This document shows, piece after piece, positions 46,214-54,050 of a stretch of DNA of 57,467 bases. The first letter of the stretch is position 1; each line of letters begins with the position of its first letter. The notes under the pieces were generated by a model, which was given only the letters and a program-made list of their open reading frames with translations, made no database searches and was not told the DNA's origin. The translations under genes and the position numbers were made by a program. Source of the DNA: an uncultured Prochlorococcus sp. (lineage in GTDB: Bacteria > Cyanobacteriota > Cyanobacteriia > PCC-6307 > Cyanobiaceae); contig CACJNU010000001.1 of assembly GCA_902594875.1 (NCBI GenBank), positions 1 through 57,467 on the forward strand. The letters are read 5' to 3'.

Positions 46214-46984
46214 TTAATCATTAGAGATTGCATTTGAATTCAACAAGGAAATTGAAGGCCTTATATAAATAAAAATAGACCCATACATATCCTGCATAAT
46301 TCTCATTTCATCATCTAAATATATAATTGAAACCTGGCAATTTGGCGATTCTTTATTCCAAGGTAACTTATTCCATACCTCTTTAACTGGATACCATCTA
46401 TCCATAAGTAATTCACTAAATAATGGAATCTTATTAAGTCCATCAACCTTGGAAACTTTTGTCTTTTGTAAGTTCATATCAAGTAAATTATTTCTTAAAA
46501 CTAAATCACTTGCTAGGGTTATTACTCTTCCACCAAAAGTAGGCAATAGTTTGAACCAACCTAAGATAGGAATAGTTGTAAGACCAAATATTGTAGTGTC
46601 AAAAGTAGATATAAATTCTTTTTTCTCAAAATCAATCTTTTGAGCAATCCTCCCAATAGTTGATATGCCAAAGGATCCTACTTGCAATTGATGTAATTTA
46701 AAAAAAAGATTACTTTTAAATTCATCATTTAATGCCTTTTCAATAGCAAGGAAGAAAGGAGAACTTCGAAATAATTCAACATTAGAAAAAATCAATTCCC
46801 ACTCTCCAGACAATAATTTTTCTGATATTTCAAAACTAAAGTCTTTAAGAGCATCAATCAATTCATCCATTTCATTAGCTTTTTCCTCATACATAGGAGA
46901 AATTAATTTATTTAATCTTTGCCCTCTATCTGTAACAGCAGCTATTTTATATATATTTGACTTTATCTCTCCAATTTCTTTCAT
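46214..46984 (-). CDS. Fibrillin / plastid-lipid-associated protein (PAP) family
   Basis: 256 residues with the PAP pattern LSGEWELIFSN (start of the barrel), FFKLHQLQVGS and later VSIIYLDDEMRIMQDMYGSI. Lipocalin-like barrel proteins that bind lipids, carotenoids or quinones at thylakoids and plastoglobules, linked to photoprotection. The second member of the family in this window is at 49412. No signal peptide. Confidence 0.8.
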   Translation of the reverse strand: MKEIGEIKSNIYKIAAVTDRGQRLNKLISPMYEEKANEMDELIDALKDFSFEISEKLLSGEWELIFSNVELFRSSPFFLAIEKALNDEFKSNLFFKLHQLQVGSFGISTIGRIAQKIDFEKKEFISTFDTTIFGLTTIPILGWFKLLPTFGGRVITLASDLVLRNNLLDMNLQKTKVSKVDGLNKIPLFSELLMDRWYPVKEVWNKLPWNKESPNCQVSIIYLDDEMRIMQDMYGSIFIYIRPSISLLNSNAISND

Positions 46985-47069
46985 AACTCCAATACAAGAA
47001 ATACTAATTAATCTTAGGAATTTAATTTGATGTTGATGGCAATTTTAATAATGCTGGTAATAAAATCAA

Positions 47070-47252
47070 TTAATATTCTCCCCACCTTTTACCAATATCA
47101 AAACCCCATTCAGTGGTTAATTTAATTACTTCATCATGATTCTTGCATTTTGAAAGGGATAACTTTTTACTAGGATTATTTTTTATTAGCTCAGCAATTT
47201 GATTAAGTTGCTCTATTTTTTTTAGAAAATTACTTAGATCTTTATCTGACAT
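47070..47252 (-). CDS. Nif11-like domain protein, 60 residues
   Basis: Single Nif11-type helical domain: LSNFLKKIEQLNQIAELIK then KNHDEVIKLTTEWGFDIGK. The Nif11 domain occurs as a leader in some peptide natural products; here no core peptide, glycine-rich cleavage motif or modification enzyme is visible, so it is a free-standing small protein. Follows a 35-residue membrane protein gene by 4 bp. Confidence 0.7.
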   Translation of the reverse strand: MSDKDLSNFLKKIEQLNQIAELIKNNPSKKLSLSKCKNHDEVIKLTTEWGFDIGKRWGEY

Positions 47253-47256
47253 TTAT

Positions 47257-47364
47257 TTAGGAAGAAAATTTTTGATCATAAGTAAATATGTAATAAAGAA
47301 CCCAGGCAACACCAATAATAAGAATTGCAATCATTATATTTACTGACCAAACTACTTCTATCAT
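47257..47364 (-). CDS. Tiny membrane protein, 35 residues
   Basis: MIEVVWSVNIMIAILIIGVA then WVLYYIFTYDQKFSS: one helix, short tail. Four base pairs upstream of the Nif11-like gene on the same strand, so the two are probably co-transcribed and translated together. Confidence 0.5.
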   Translation of the reverse strand: MIEVVWSVNIMIAILIIGVAWVLYYIFTYDQKFSS

Positions 47365-47488
47365 GTAATTTTTTTGTATATATTTTTAATATATCTAAAA
47401 TTTAAATTAAATTAACCGTTAATAATTTAAATCTAGAGCAATACACTACTACTAGATATATAGAATAGTCATAAATAGTTTAAAAATT

Positions 47489-47668
47489 ATGGGAGAAGCT
47501 AAGAGAAGGGAAGAGTTAGGCTTACCACCTAGAGAAAAGAAAAAGGAAAAACAAACATCGAAAAATCAACTAAACAAAATTTTAAATAAATATCCTTATT
47601 TACCTTTCATTTTAGGTTTTTCATTACTAGCAATATTAATTATCGATTTAGTTAATTACTACAAATAG
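47489..47668 (+). CDS. DUF2839 protein, 59 residues
   Basis: The N-terminus MGEAKRREELGLPPREKK is the DUF2839 signature (MGEAKRR...LGLPPR), a cyanobacterial family. C-terminal hydrophobic helix (PFILGFSLLAILIIDLV). Function unknown. Too short for default gene calls. Confidence 0.8.
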   Translation: MGEAKRREELGLPPREKKKEKQTSKNQLNKILNKYPYLPFILGFSLLAILIIDLVNYYK

Positions 47669-47753
47669 ATATATAAAAAGGGGATACTTTTAGCAGAAGA
47701 GAAGATTATCTTCGCAATTGCGAAATTATTTTTCCATAATAAAAATAAAACTC

Positions 47754-47939
47754 ATGAAACCGATTAACACCTCATGCGCCTTAATTTTAGGGGTACTAAC
47801 TTTGTTTTCAATATCTAATGCAAATGCAGGTGGCTGCAGTTCTCATACTGAGAAGAAGGCAGAAATTGAATGCTTGTCTGATGATAAAAAATGTATAGAA
47901 GCGAAAGAAGAAGAATCACTATACAAAGTTGAGGCCTAA
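47754..47939 (+). CDS. Small exported Cys-rich protein, 61 residues
   Basis: ATG at 47754 is preferred to the in-frame TTG at 47718, since it begins a good signal peptide (CALILGVLTLFSISNANAG). The mature part begins GGCSSHTEKK and has two further Cys (ECLSDDKKC) in an acidic context. Its stop codon is followed directly by the next ATG (TAAATG), giving coupled translation. Layout resembles the 33872 protein. Confidence 0.65.
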   Translation: MKPINTSCALILGVLTLFSISNANAGGCSSHTEKKAEIECLSDDKKCIEAKEEESLYKVEA

Positions 47940-48242
47940 ATGTTTGATAATCTTGGAACTGCTCTAGTACAGGCATTAGGCTTCTTTGCTGTTTTTGGTT
48001 TTTTTGTATATCAAACTTTATTCGCAGATAGCAAACCCAAAAATTCAAAATTAATTCCTAAAAAAACAAAGATTTCAAAAACAAAAGAATCAATTAAAAA
48101 AGAATCTAAAAAAGGCTTATTTAACAGAAAATCTAAACCTGTTGAAGAGAATTTAACAGTCCAAAAAAAGGGATTATTTGGGAGAAAAAAAGAAGTTATT
48201 AAAGAAGAGATTAAAGCGAAGAAAAAAGGTTGGTTTAAATAG
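47940..48242 (+). CDS. Membrane protein with three basic GLFxRK repeats, 100 residues
   Basis: N-terminal helix (about 8-28, VQALGFFAVFGFFVYQTLF), then a Lys-rich tail with repeated KKGLFNRKSK, KKGLFGRKKE and KKGWFK. Tail probably cytosolic and able to bind acidic lipids or nucleic acids. It abuts the preceding gene. Confidence 0.6.
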   Translation: MFDNLGTALVQALGFFAVFGFFVYQTLFADSKPKNSKLIPKKTKISKTKESIKKESKKGLFNRKSKPVEENLTVQKKGLFGRKKEVIKEEIKAKKKGWFK

Positions 48243-48328
48243 GTAAAGGTACTTAAACTTTATTTTGATATCTTTTATACAAAAAATATTTTGAGTAACT
48301 TTATAATTTGCTTAAATTAACATTAAAA

Positions 48329-48463
48329 ATGAACCATAGGGAAATCACAAAAAAATATAGTGAGTTACTCAACAAGGCTGAGTTTGCGACTGGCCGTAAA
48401 GAGGTTGTAGGTCTTTTAAAAAAAGCTGCTAAGTTGAAATCTCAGATTGAAATCAATTATTAA
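48329..48463 (+). CDS. Small helical protein, 44 residues
   Basis: MNHREITKKYSELLNKAEFA then TGRKEVVGLLKKAAKLKSQI: two amphipathic helices with a Gly turn, very basic. No family recognised; good coding character. Confidence 0.55.
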   Translation: MNHREITKKYSELLNKAEFATGRKEVVGLLKKAAKLKSQIEINY

Positions 48464-48522
48464 TTCTTAAAATTAGTTTAATTCTAAATGTAAAAAATTT
48501 TTTTAAATAAGTATTTACATGA

Positions 48523-48546
48523 GATAATCTGCGTAGATTATTTTTC
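48523..48546 (+). promoter_or_regulatory. Hairpin/-10 region directly before the psb34-like gene
   Basis: Inverted repeat ATAATCT (48524-48530), GCGT loop, AGATTAT (48535-48541), followed by TTTTC and the ATG at 48549. It could be a terminator of the preceding gene, an RNA hairpin masking the ribosome site, or a chance overlap with a GATAAT -10 box (48523-48528). Confidence 0.35.
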
Positions 48547-48548
48547 TT

Positions 48549-48728
48549 ATGGATAAAAAAGGTTATACAACCGAAAGCGGTGGTAGACAAAATGGTTTCG
48601 CAATTGAACCAAAAATTAATCCCATATCAGAAGGTGAATCAAGGAAATCCGTATTTTTATTTATTGGAATATTATTGCCTTTTCTAATAGGTGGTTTTTA
48701 TTATTTAAAGTCTCTAGATATATTCTGA
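48549..48728 (+). CDS. psb34: Psb34-like (ssl1498-family) small light-harvesting-like protein
   Basis: 59 residues: YTTESGGRQNGFAIEPKIN matches the family pattern Y-T-x-E-G-G-R-L-N-N-F-A-x-E-P-K, then a single C-terminal membrane helix (SVFLFIGILLPFLIGGFYYL). Psb34 binds CP47-containing photosystem II assembly intermediates and competes with Hlips. Confidence is limited by recall of the family pattern. Missed by usual length cut-offs. Confidence 0.7.
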   Translation: MDKKGYTTESGGRQNGFAIEPKINPISEGESRKSVFLFIGILLPFLIGGFYYLKSLDIF

Positions 48729-48732
48729 TATT

Positions 48733-48912
48733 TTATAAACCATTTTTAGCAATATATTCTTCTGAACTAACTATATCTTGCATTAAGCTCTCTGAAGAAG
48801 GATTGAATCCATTTTGCTCTAAAAAAGATTTAACCTTTTCAAATTTTTGCTGAATTTTTTTTGTATATGGAGTTGTCATCAAATAATCATCTTTTTCTGT
48901 GGAGTAGTTCAT
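48733..48912 (-). CDS. Small hypothetical protein, 59 residues
   Basis: Two in-frame ATGs; the upstream one at 48912 gives 59 residues and the one at 48879 gives 48. Charged and helical (KKIQQKFEKVKSFLEQN, SLMQDIVSSEEYIAKNG). No family recognised. Converges with the psb34-like gene after 4 bp. Confidence 0.5.
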   Translation of the reverse strand: MNYSTEKDDYLMTTPYTKKIQQKFEKVKSFLEQNGFNPSSESLMQDIVSSEEYIAKNGL

Positions 48913-49047
48913 TTGATTAACGGATTACTTGTACAATTTAATTTTGCAAAATATACGTTTGCTAGTGAAGTTATAAATATTACATAAATAATTTAATAGT
49001 AATAAATACTTATGGAGGTTTTGTGTGAGGTCGTTATTTGTTGATTT

Positions 49048-49332
49048 TTAAAGAGTACTTATAGTAACTAATTCCATTAAATCTCTGGACTGCAGATATT
49101 TTTGAAATACTTCAGAATAAAATGCTTTTTTAGCAGCAAATTTTGATTCGAATTCAATTACTAATCCAAGCTTCCCTCCATCCCATTCATTTGAGGTTGA
49201 TTCTTGTATTAAATCTCTTTTTACTATTACTCCTCCCACAGATTTAATCCAAGGCAATACTGTCCTTATATATTCCAGAAATAAATCAGCATTTGGAATT
49301 GAAATTTTCTTTAACCAATAGCTCTTTGTCAT
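49048..49332 (-). CDS. DUF1330-like protein, 94 residues
   Basis: Ferredoxin-like alpha/beta fold of the DUF1330 type: YWLKKISIPNADLFLEY, VGGVIVKRDL, LGLVIEFESKFAAKKAFYS and a final YLQSRDLMELV. Family members are small monooxygenase-like dimers of unknown substrate. ATG at 49332 preferred over the TTG before it. Confidence 0.75.
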   Translation of the reverse strand: MTKSYWLKKISIPNADLFLEYIRTVLPWIKSVGGVIVKRDLIQESTSNEWDGGKLGLVIEFESKFAAKKAFYSEVFQKYLQSRDLMELVTISTL

Positions 49333-49411
49333 CAAATCAACATATTCTGGGTAGAATATAGCACATGGAGGTAAGTATTTATCCTTAGCTATATACTCCA
49401 GCGTTTATTAA

Positions 49412-49966
49412 ATGAATACCGAAAATGATTTATTAAATTTACTTCTTAAATCTCCAAATTCAGAGAGTATACGTACTATTGCCGAACAACTTGAAATTGA
49501 TCATAATTTTTCCTTTAGCAAAGATAGAAATGATTTACAGGGTGTTTGGGAGCTAAGGTGGAGTAGTTCTAATAGTCCTTTTTTAAAATATTATCCTTTT
49601 ATTGATAACCTTCAAATTCTTGATCCCTTAAATTTAAATGGTCTTAATTTACTTAAACCTAGAGGAATAAAATCAATTATTGGTACTGGCATTTTAATAA
49701 GACTTAATTACATAAATGAAAAAAAAATTGGGGTCAAATTTACACATGCTGGTGTAATAGGTCCTAAATTTGGAAGAAAAACTATAAAGGCTATGAAAGA
49801 AGTAAATAATGAACAATTAGGGTGGTTAGAGATAACTTATTTAAGTAATAAGCTTAGAATCTGTAGAGGTGATAAAGGAACTTTATTTGTTTTAAGAAAA
49901 ATAAATTCACCGACTTTATTTAAGAACTTCACGGAATTTATTAAAATCTACAAATACATAAATTAA
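49412..49966 (+). CDS. Fibrillin / PAP-family protein (short form)
   Basis: 184 residues: DLQGVWELRWSSSNSPFLKY is the barrel start, VGGVI-type middle replaced by GIGTG-like IIGTGILIRLNY, then VKFTHAGVIGPKFG and LEITYLSNKLRICRGDKGTL at the end, the PAP C-terminal pattern. Predicted to bind lipids or pigments at thylakoids. Second fibrillin of the window. Confidence 0.78.
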   Translation: MNTENDLLNLLLKSPNSESIRTIAEQLEIDHNFSFSKDRNDLQGVWELRWSSSNSPFLKYYPFIDNLQILDPLNLNGLNLLKPRGIKSIIGTGILIRLNYINEKKIGVKFTHAGVIGPKFGRKTIKAMKEVNNEQLGWLEITYLSNKLRICRGDKGTLFVLRKINSPTLFKNFTEFIKIYKYIN

Positions 49967-50256
49967 TTCTTTATCCAAATAGACTTTAATACGAAATAAA
50001 TTGGTAAATATTTAAATGATTCTTTAGGTATTTCATAACTTAAGAATTTTAGTGCTTCTTCTAACCAGTAACCAATATCAAACCCAAAAAGAATTTTTTC
50101 TATAACAAACCAAAATTCTTTATCAAATATAATTCTGAAGTTTAAGTAAATATATTCCCAATGAAAGGTATTCCAATATTTGGTTAAAAATGAGGATAAA
50201 ATAAGCCAAAGAGAAATAAATAGAAAACTTTTAAGAAATTTATACAATTTTTTCAT
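49963..50256 (-). CDS. Membrane protein, 97 residues
   Basis: One clear N-terminal helix (about 8-27, SFLFISLWLILSSFLTKY) and aromatic-rich remainder (WNTFHWEYIYL, EFWFVIEKILFGFDIGYWL). No family recognised; amphipathic surface-bound helices likely. Converges with the fibrillin gene by 4 bp. Confidence 0.55.
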   Translation of the reverse strand: MKKLYKFLKSFLFISLWLILSSFLTKYWNTFHWEYIYLNFRIIFDKEFWFVIEKILFGFDIGYWLEEALKFLSYEIPKESFKYLPIYFVLKSIWIKN

Positions 50257-50387
50257 ATATCAGCGAATGTCTTATTTAACTTCAAATATCCCTTATTATT
50301 ATTTGGATCAAATTTTATTTCCATGAAATATATTCAAAAAGATATAAAAATTTTGAGAAAATAGTAAATTTTCGTTGCATTAATAAT

Positions 50388-50513
50388 CTATTCTTCTTTT
50401 TTTAGATTCTGTGCCTTTAGGTTTTTATTCTTAAGAAAAAACCCTAAAAACAGAAATACTATATATATTAGTAAACTTATGCTAAAAATTAAAGCTATCT
50501 TTGAAATATCCAT
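50388..50513 (-). CDS. Tiny single-span membrane protein, 41 residues
   Basis: MDISKIALIFSISLLIYIVF then FLGFFLKNKNLKAQNLKKEE: N-terminal helix with basic/acidic tail, positive-inside. Not recognised; plausible gene. Confidence 0.5.
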   Translation of the reverse strand: MDISKIALIFSISLLIYIVFLFLGFFLKNKNLKAQNLKKEE

Positions 50514-50630
50514 AAATGATTCATTTTTTAAATTACAGTATTTTTTTCAAAGTTTTATCTATGGTAATTATTTTTCATTTATCACGATAACTAGTTTCAA
50601 TTATTAAGCTAATAATATCATTTAAATCAT

Positions 50631-51035
50631 ATGCAAGTAGCTTTTGCCTGGAGCCTTTGTCTATCAGTTGGTGTTGTTTTATTATCAATTGTTCCATTAA
50701 CTATAGGGAGAGTTAAAGCGGGATATTCTGTTGAAAATATGGCTGCTCCAAGGGCTTTATTCGATGAATTACCTTCTTTTGGAAAAAGAGCAGTTTGGTG
50801 TCATCAAAATTGTTGGGAAAGTATTTCCCTACATGCACCAGCATGTCTTCTTTGTTTGATTACTCTAGTTGACTCTAATATTGCAATAATTGCAGCATTG
50901 ATTCATCCTATTCTTCGTTTTTTATATATTGGCTCATATGTATTTAATATCCCCACAGCTAGAGGTTTAATGTGGGCTTCAGGAATTTTTACAACTCTTT
51001 TGCTTTACAAAGAGGGCTTAAATCAATTGATATAA
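50631..51035 (+). CDS. MAPEG-family membrane protein
   Basis: 134 residues, four helices. The MAPEG family covers membrane glutathione S-transferase-like and eicosanoid enzymes. Seen: GYSVENMAAPRALFDELPS and KRAVWCHQNCWESISLHAP (the conserved NxxE-like loop NCWES), HPILRFLYIGSYVFNIPTAR (20 residues). Cyanobacterial members have no proven activity. Confidence 0.85.
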   Translation: MQVAFAWSLCLSVGVVLLSIVPLTIGRVKAGYSVENMAAPRALFDELPSFGKRAVWCHQNCWESISLHAPACLLCLITLVDSNIAIIAALIHPILRFLYIGSYVFNIPTARGLMWASGIFTTLLLYKEGLNQLI

Positions 51036-51040
51036 ACTAT

Positions 51041-51834
51041 TTAAACAATAAACTTTTCTAAATCTTTTAATTGATATTCATAGATTAGTTCCACTTTATT
51101 TGATTTTGCAAGTTGATGAGCAGACTTTGTAAAGCCAGATTTTGAGACTATTATTGCATGTGTACCTTTCCAAAAATAATTTACCAGCTGAAATTTCCTG
51201 AACTGCTTTATTCCCAATAGCTGTTTCATGATCTTTGCATTGTATACATATTCTCAAATCATTTATTGACGCAATTAAGTCAACCCCTTGATCTCCTGTA
51301 TTAGGGGTTTCTTTTACTTCCCAGCCATTTTGTTTGAGAATTTCCATACAATGATTTTCAAATCTAATACCTTTTTTGTAGTTCCCCTTGTTTTTACTTG
51401 AGTAGTTTTTTCCATTAGTTTTAAGCATGATTTCTCTATTTGACTTGCTATGAAAACAAACCAATCTTCAGTCTCGAGCTTTCTAATAGATCCAACTATT
51501 TCATCATCAATAGTAGGATTTTCATTACAATACGATCTTCACTTTTCGAAAATAATTCCATACTTCCAAATTTTTTTAAAATTACTTTTTCCCAGAAGTA
51601 TGGTATACCCTCTTTAAATCGCTTAGATCAATTAAATATATTTTTCTCAATGGCTTTTTCATCAAGAGGTGTATTGCCAATCCATTTTTTATAATCCTCG
51701 TTACCGTAAGCATCTATTTCCCTTAATCTGATCCTCTCCTCAAGCAAATTGTATTTGTTCTCGTCAATTAAATTATTAATTGTTTGAATAAAAATATTGG
51801 AATTTAAGGCATTATTTAATTTTAACTTTTTCTT
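51041..51834 (-). pseudogene. Decayed Mrr/REase-like nuclease gene with several frame breaks
   Basis: Minus strand. The C-terminal core is an Mrr-type restriction-endonuclease fold: KKGIRFENHCMEILKQNGWE, TGDQGVDLIASI, RICIQCKDHETAIGNKAVQE. It breaks at the A5 run at 51172-51176, and continues in the next frame as WKGTHAIIVSKSGFTKSAHQ. Upstream, two further protein-like stretches in other frames (ETEDWFVFIASQIEKS near 51435-51490, and RFKEGIPYFWEKVILKKFG near 51560-51625) are separated by frame changes and a TGA at 51628-51630. The 5' end has no start codon. So one gene, at least three frameshifts and one nonsense codon. Confidence 0.75.
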
Positions 51835-51918
51835 TTAAATTTGATAATCTCTTGCAATTATAAAAATTAAAAAAATGATTAAAATAAATAAGTTTTCATT
51901 AAAAATTTTATTTTCTAT

Positions 51919-52170
51919 CTAAAAAGTTTTTGTTTTTCTAATAACAAAATTATTTTTTGTTATTACTGAAGATTCATTTACTTCAAACCCATTAATTGCT
52001 GATATTTCTCCTTTTATTCCTTCTAATGTTAATTGCTCGATAATGCCTTTTATTACTTCATCCTCGACCAATTTTCTATCAATTCTTTCAGGTGTAATAT
52101 CTGTAAGCCATTTTGAAGTCTTTTTTTTTACAACCTCTGTAGGGTTAGTTATTTTTAAATAAATAGCCAT
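51919..52170 (-). CDS. Small hypothetical protein, 83 residues
   Basis: Alpha/beta protein with charged helices: MAIYLKITNPTEVVKKKTSK, RKLVEDEVIKGIIEQLTLEG, GEISAINGFEVNESSVITKN. No family recognised; codon use like neighbours. Confidence 0.6.
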   Translation of the reverse strand: MAIYLKITNPTEVVKKKTSKWLTDITPERIDRKLVEDEVIKGIIEQLTLEGIKGEISAINGFEVNESSVITKNNFVIRKTKTF

Positions 52171-52210
52171 TTTTTAAATCATTCAGTTGAATTATAATCA
52201 TTAAATCTTC

Positions 52211-52408
52211 TTAACTTTTATTATTGTCATTACTTTCCCACTCAAGAAATTGAAAAACAAAAATTGCAAAGATAGAGAAAAATACTATAAATAACCCTAA
52301 CCATCCTATAAATTTGTGCTCTGTAAAAAAATTTGTGAGCATTGATTTTTCTTGATATCTTGATTCCATTTCATACTGATAAGAATCAATAACTTGAAAT
52401 ATATTCAT
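52211..52408 (-). CDS. Small single-span membrane protein, 65 residues
   Basis: Polar N-terminal half (YQYEMESRYQEKSM), one helix (WLGLFIVFFSIFAIFVFQFL, about 35-54), short acidic tail. Tail-anchored layout. It shares the strand with the thioesterase gene upstream. Confidence 0.6.
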   Translation of the reverse strand: MNIFQVIDSYQYEMESRYQEKSMLTNFFTEHKFIGWLGLFIVFFSIFAIFVFQFLEWESNDNNKS

Positions 52409-52450
52409 AATTAATAAATTAATAAATTGTTCAATTTGCGGATAATAATT

Positions 52451-52870
52451 TCAACCATTTAATTTACTAAAGGCTTCCGATAGGAAATCTGGTCTTTTTC
52501 TTATTATAGAAAAATTCAGTTTATTTATTAAGACTAAATTGACTTCAGCAATCGTTAAGATTTCATTTTTCTTGTTATGAAATTTTGAAATTACATTAAT
52601 CCTAGGACTTTTATCAATATTGAATTCGCTCTTGATTGTTATTTTTTCGCCAAGAAATAATGGATATTTATATTTTATTGAAGAACTGATTAAAGGTAAA
52701 TCTAAGCCATTTTTAGTTAGTTCGAAATAACTTATACCTACTTCTGAAAGTGCATTTATTCGACTTTCTTCAAGCCAACTAAAATATTTGCCGTGCCACA
52801 TTACGCCTGCATGATCTGCATGCTGAGGTAAAACTATTTTTTCTATTTTCCAAACTGGTTTTGAGTTCAT
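52451..52870 (-). CDS. Hot-dog-fold acyl-CoA thioesterase
   Basis: 139 residues, 4-hydroxybenzoyl-CoA thioesterase group: catalytic region QHADHAGVMWHGKYFSWLEE (D in HADHAG) at the N-terminus, then beta strands and the helix. Cyanobacterial homologues hydrolyse DHNA-CoA in phylloquinone synthesis, which is one candidate; without men genes nearby I leave the substrate open. Confidence 0.85.
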   Translation of the reverse strand: MNSKPVWKIEKIVLPQHADHAGVMWHGKYFSWLEESRINALSEVGISYFELTKNGLDLPLISSSIKYKYPLFLGEKITIKSEFNIDKSPRINVISKFHNKKNEILTIAEVNLVLINKLNFSIIRKRPDFLSEAFSKLNG

Positions 52871-52974
52871 ATTTTATTTAAAAAATATTTTTATTCAATG
52901 AAAAAACTTATTTTGATATTGTAGATTAATTTTGTTTATTAACATAAGAATCATAAAACTATATTTATAAAGTC

Positions 52975-53211
52975 ATGTTTAATCGTAAAAATAGAAATAG
53001 AAAAATGCAGAAGATTTTTCAATGGGAAGAATATTTAAATTGGAAAAATATGACAAGGGAACAGAAATTAAATTTCAAGAGGGCTTGCTTATTCCCCTTT
53101 CTCGTATATATGGTTTATGTTTTTCTTAATCAGTACTCCTTGGCAATTCTTTTGTTACTAGGTCTTTATTTTTTAATAAGATTTAAAAATAGAAATAAGT
53201 TGGGAAGATGA
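52975..53211 (+). CDS. Small membrane protein, 78 residues
   Basis: Basic N-terminus (NRKNRNRKMQKIFQWEEYL), then a helix-rich hydrophobic part (LFPFLVYMVYVFLNQY and LAILLLLGLYFLI), basic end. Two helices. Not recognised. Confidence 0.6.
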   Translation: MFNRKNRNRKMQKIFQWEEYLNWKNMTREQKLNFKRACLFPFLVYMVYVFLNQYSLAILLLLGLYFLIRFKNRNKLGR

Positions 53212-53312
53212 ATATTTTCTGATTTTGATTTATATAGATTTGTTTTAAAATTATCTACTTTTATTAAATAACTCTATTGGTATATAACAATATTACTAGA
53301 TAAAATTTTTTT

Positions 53313-53549
53313 ATGAAAAGAATTATTTTGTTTTTATGTGTATTAGTTTTTTCAATATTTTCTAATACGAATAATTTATTAGCAAAAGAAATTGAAAATA
53401 ACATTAAAGATAATATTGCTAATGAAATTGAAGAAATTAAGCCTGAAAATAAAAAAACTAATATTTCTAATTCTTCGGTAGAAGATATATTTGGTGATGA
53501 ACAAACTTTTCCATTTGTTGCAGGTTTAGGGAAAAATGCAGCCCATTAA
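53313..53549 (+). CDS. Exported small protein, 78 residues
   Basis: Signal peptide (LFLCVLVFSIFSNTNNLLAK), then a low-complexity acidic segment (NIKDNIANEIEEIKPENKK) and a C-terminal motif VEDIFGDEQTFPFVAGLGKN. No family recognised. Confidence 0.6.
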   Translation: MKRIILFLCVLVFSIFSNTNNLLAKEIENNIKDNIANEIEEIKPENKKTNISNSSVEDIFGDEQTFPFVAGLGKNAAH

Positions 53550-53591
53550 TTTTAGTTTTCTTGATAATGTAGAAAAGAATTTTTAATACTA

Positions 53592-53756
53592 ATGAAAGGT
53601 CTTAGGGTACTAGAACTTTCTGAAGCACTCAAAGTTGATAGCGCTGATTTATTAGCTGTTTGTGCAATTCTAAAAATAAAAGCCACATCTAGATTAAGCA
53701 TGCTTTCATTTGAAGAATGTAAAAAAATAACTGATTTCTATGAAAATAAGAATTAG
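53592..53756 (+). CDS. IF2-N-like helical domain protein, 54 residues
   Basis: LRVLELSEALKVDSADLLAV then CAILKIKATSRLSMLSFEEC: follows the IF2 N-terminal domain pattern (VxELAKELxVxSxELLxxL ... SxLSxEEA). It is a small free-standing copy; role unknown. Too short for default gene calls. Confidence 0.6.
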   Translation: MKGLRVLELSEALKVDSADLLAVCAILKIKATSRLSMLSFEECKKITDFYENKN

Positions 53757-53774
53757 AATTTTTTATAATTTATT

Positions 53775-54032
53775 TTATTTTTTAATGTCTTTAATCATTG
53801 ATACTAAAGTTGAATGAATTTCTTCTTCAGATATTTCATTTTTAAAATTGATAATTGCTGATTGGCCATCGTAATTGATTTTTATATAACTATTATTAAT
53901 TTCTTCCATATAAGCATTGTCAAAACTTGTTATCTTCCCATAATGAATAAGATATTTGTGCACTGAATCTATGTGATCATTGTTCATGTGATCACAAACT
54001 CTTTTACTTGTTTCTTTACTAATAATTTTCAT
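53775..54032 (-). CDS. DUF2470-type protein, 85 residues
   Basis: Pattern VCDHMNNDHIDSVHKYLIHY (His-rich DHMNxDH) plus GQSAIINFKNEI, typical of DUF2470, the C-terminal domain of haem-oxygenase-like and pyridoxamine-phosphate-oxidase-like proteins. Here it is free-standing. Haem or tetrapyrrole binding is possible but unproved. Confidence 0.8.
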   Translation of the reverse strand: MKIISKETSKRVCDHMNNDHIDSVHKYLIHYGKITSFDNAYMEEINNSYIKINYDGQSAIINFKNEISEEEIHSTLVSMIKDIKK

Positions 54033-54050
54033 TCAAAAAATAAATTTGTT

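Noticed and set aside
47070..47252. Prochlorosin-type precursor peptide
   Set aside because: The Nif11-like domain ends without a glycine-rich cleavage site and Cys/Ser/Thr-rich core, and no LanM gene is present.
51440..51694. 84-codon plus-strand frame
   Set aside because: It is the antisense of the decayed Mrr-like gene; the minus strand carries the protein-like segments and this frame has no domain or ribosome site.
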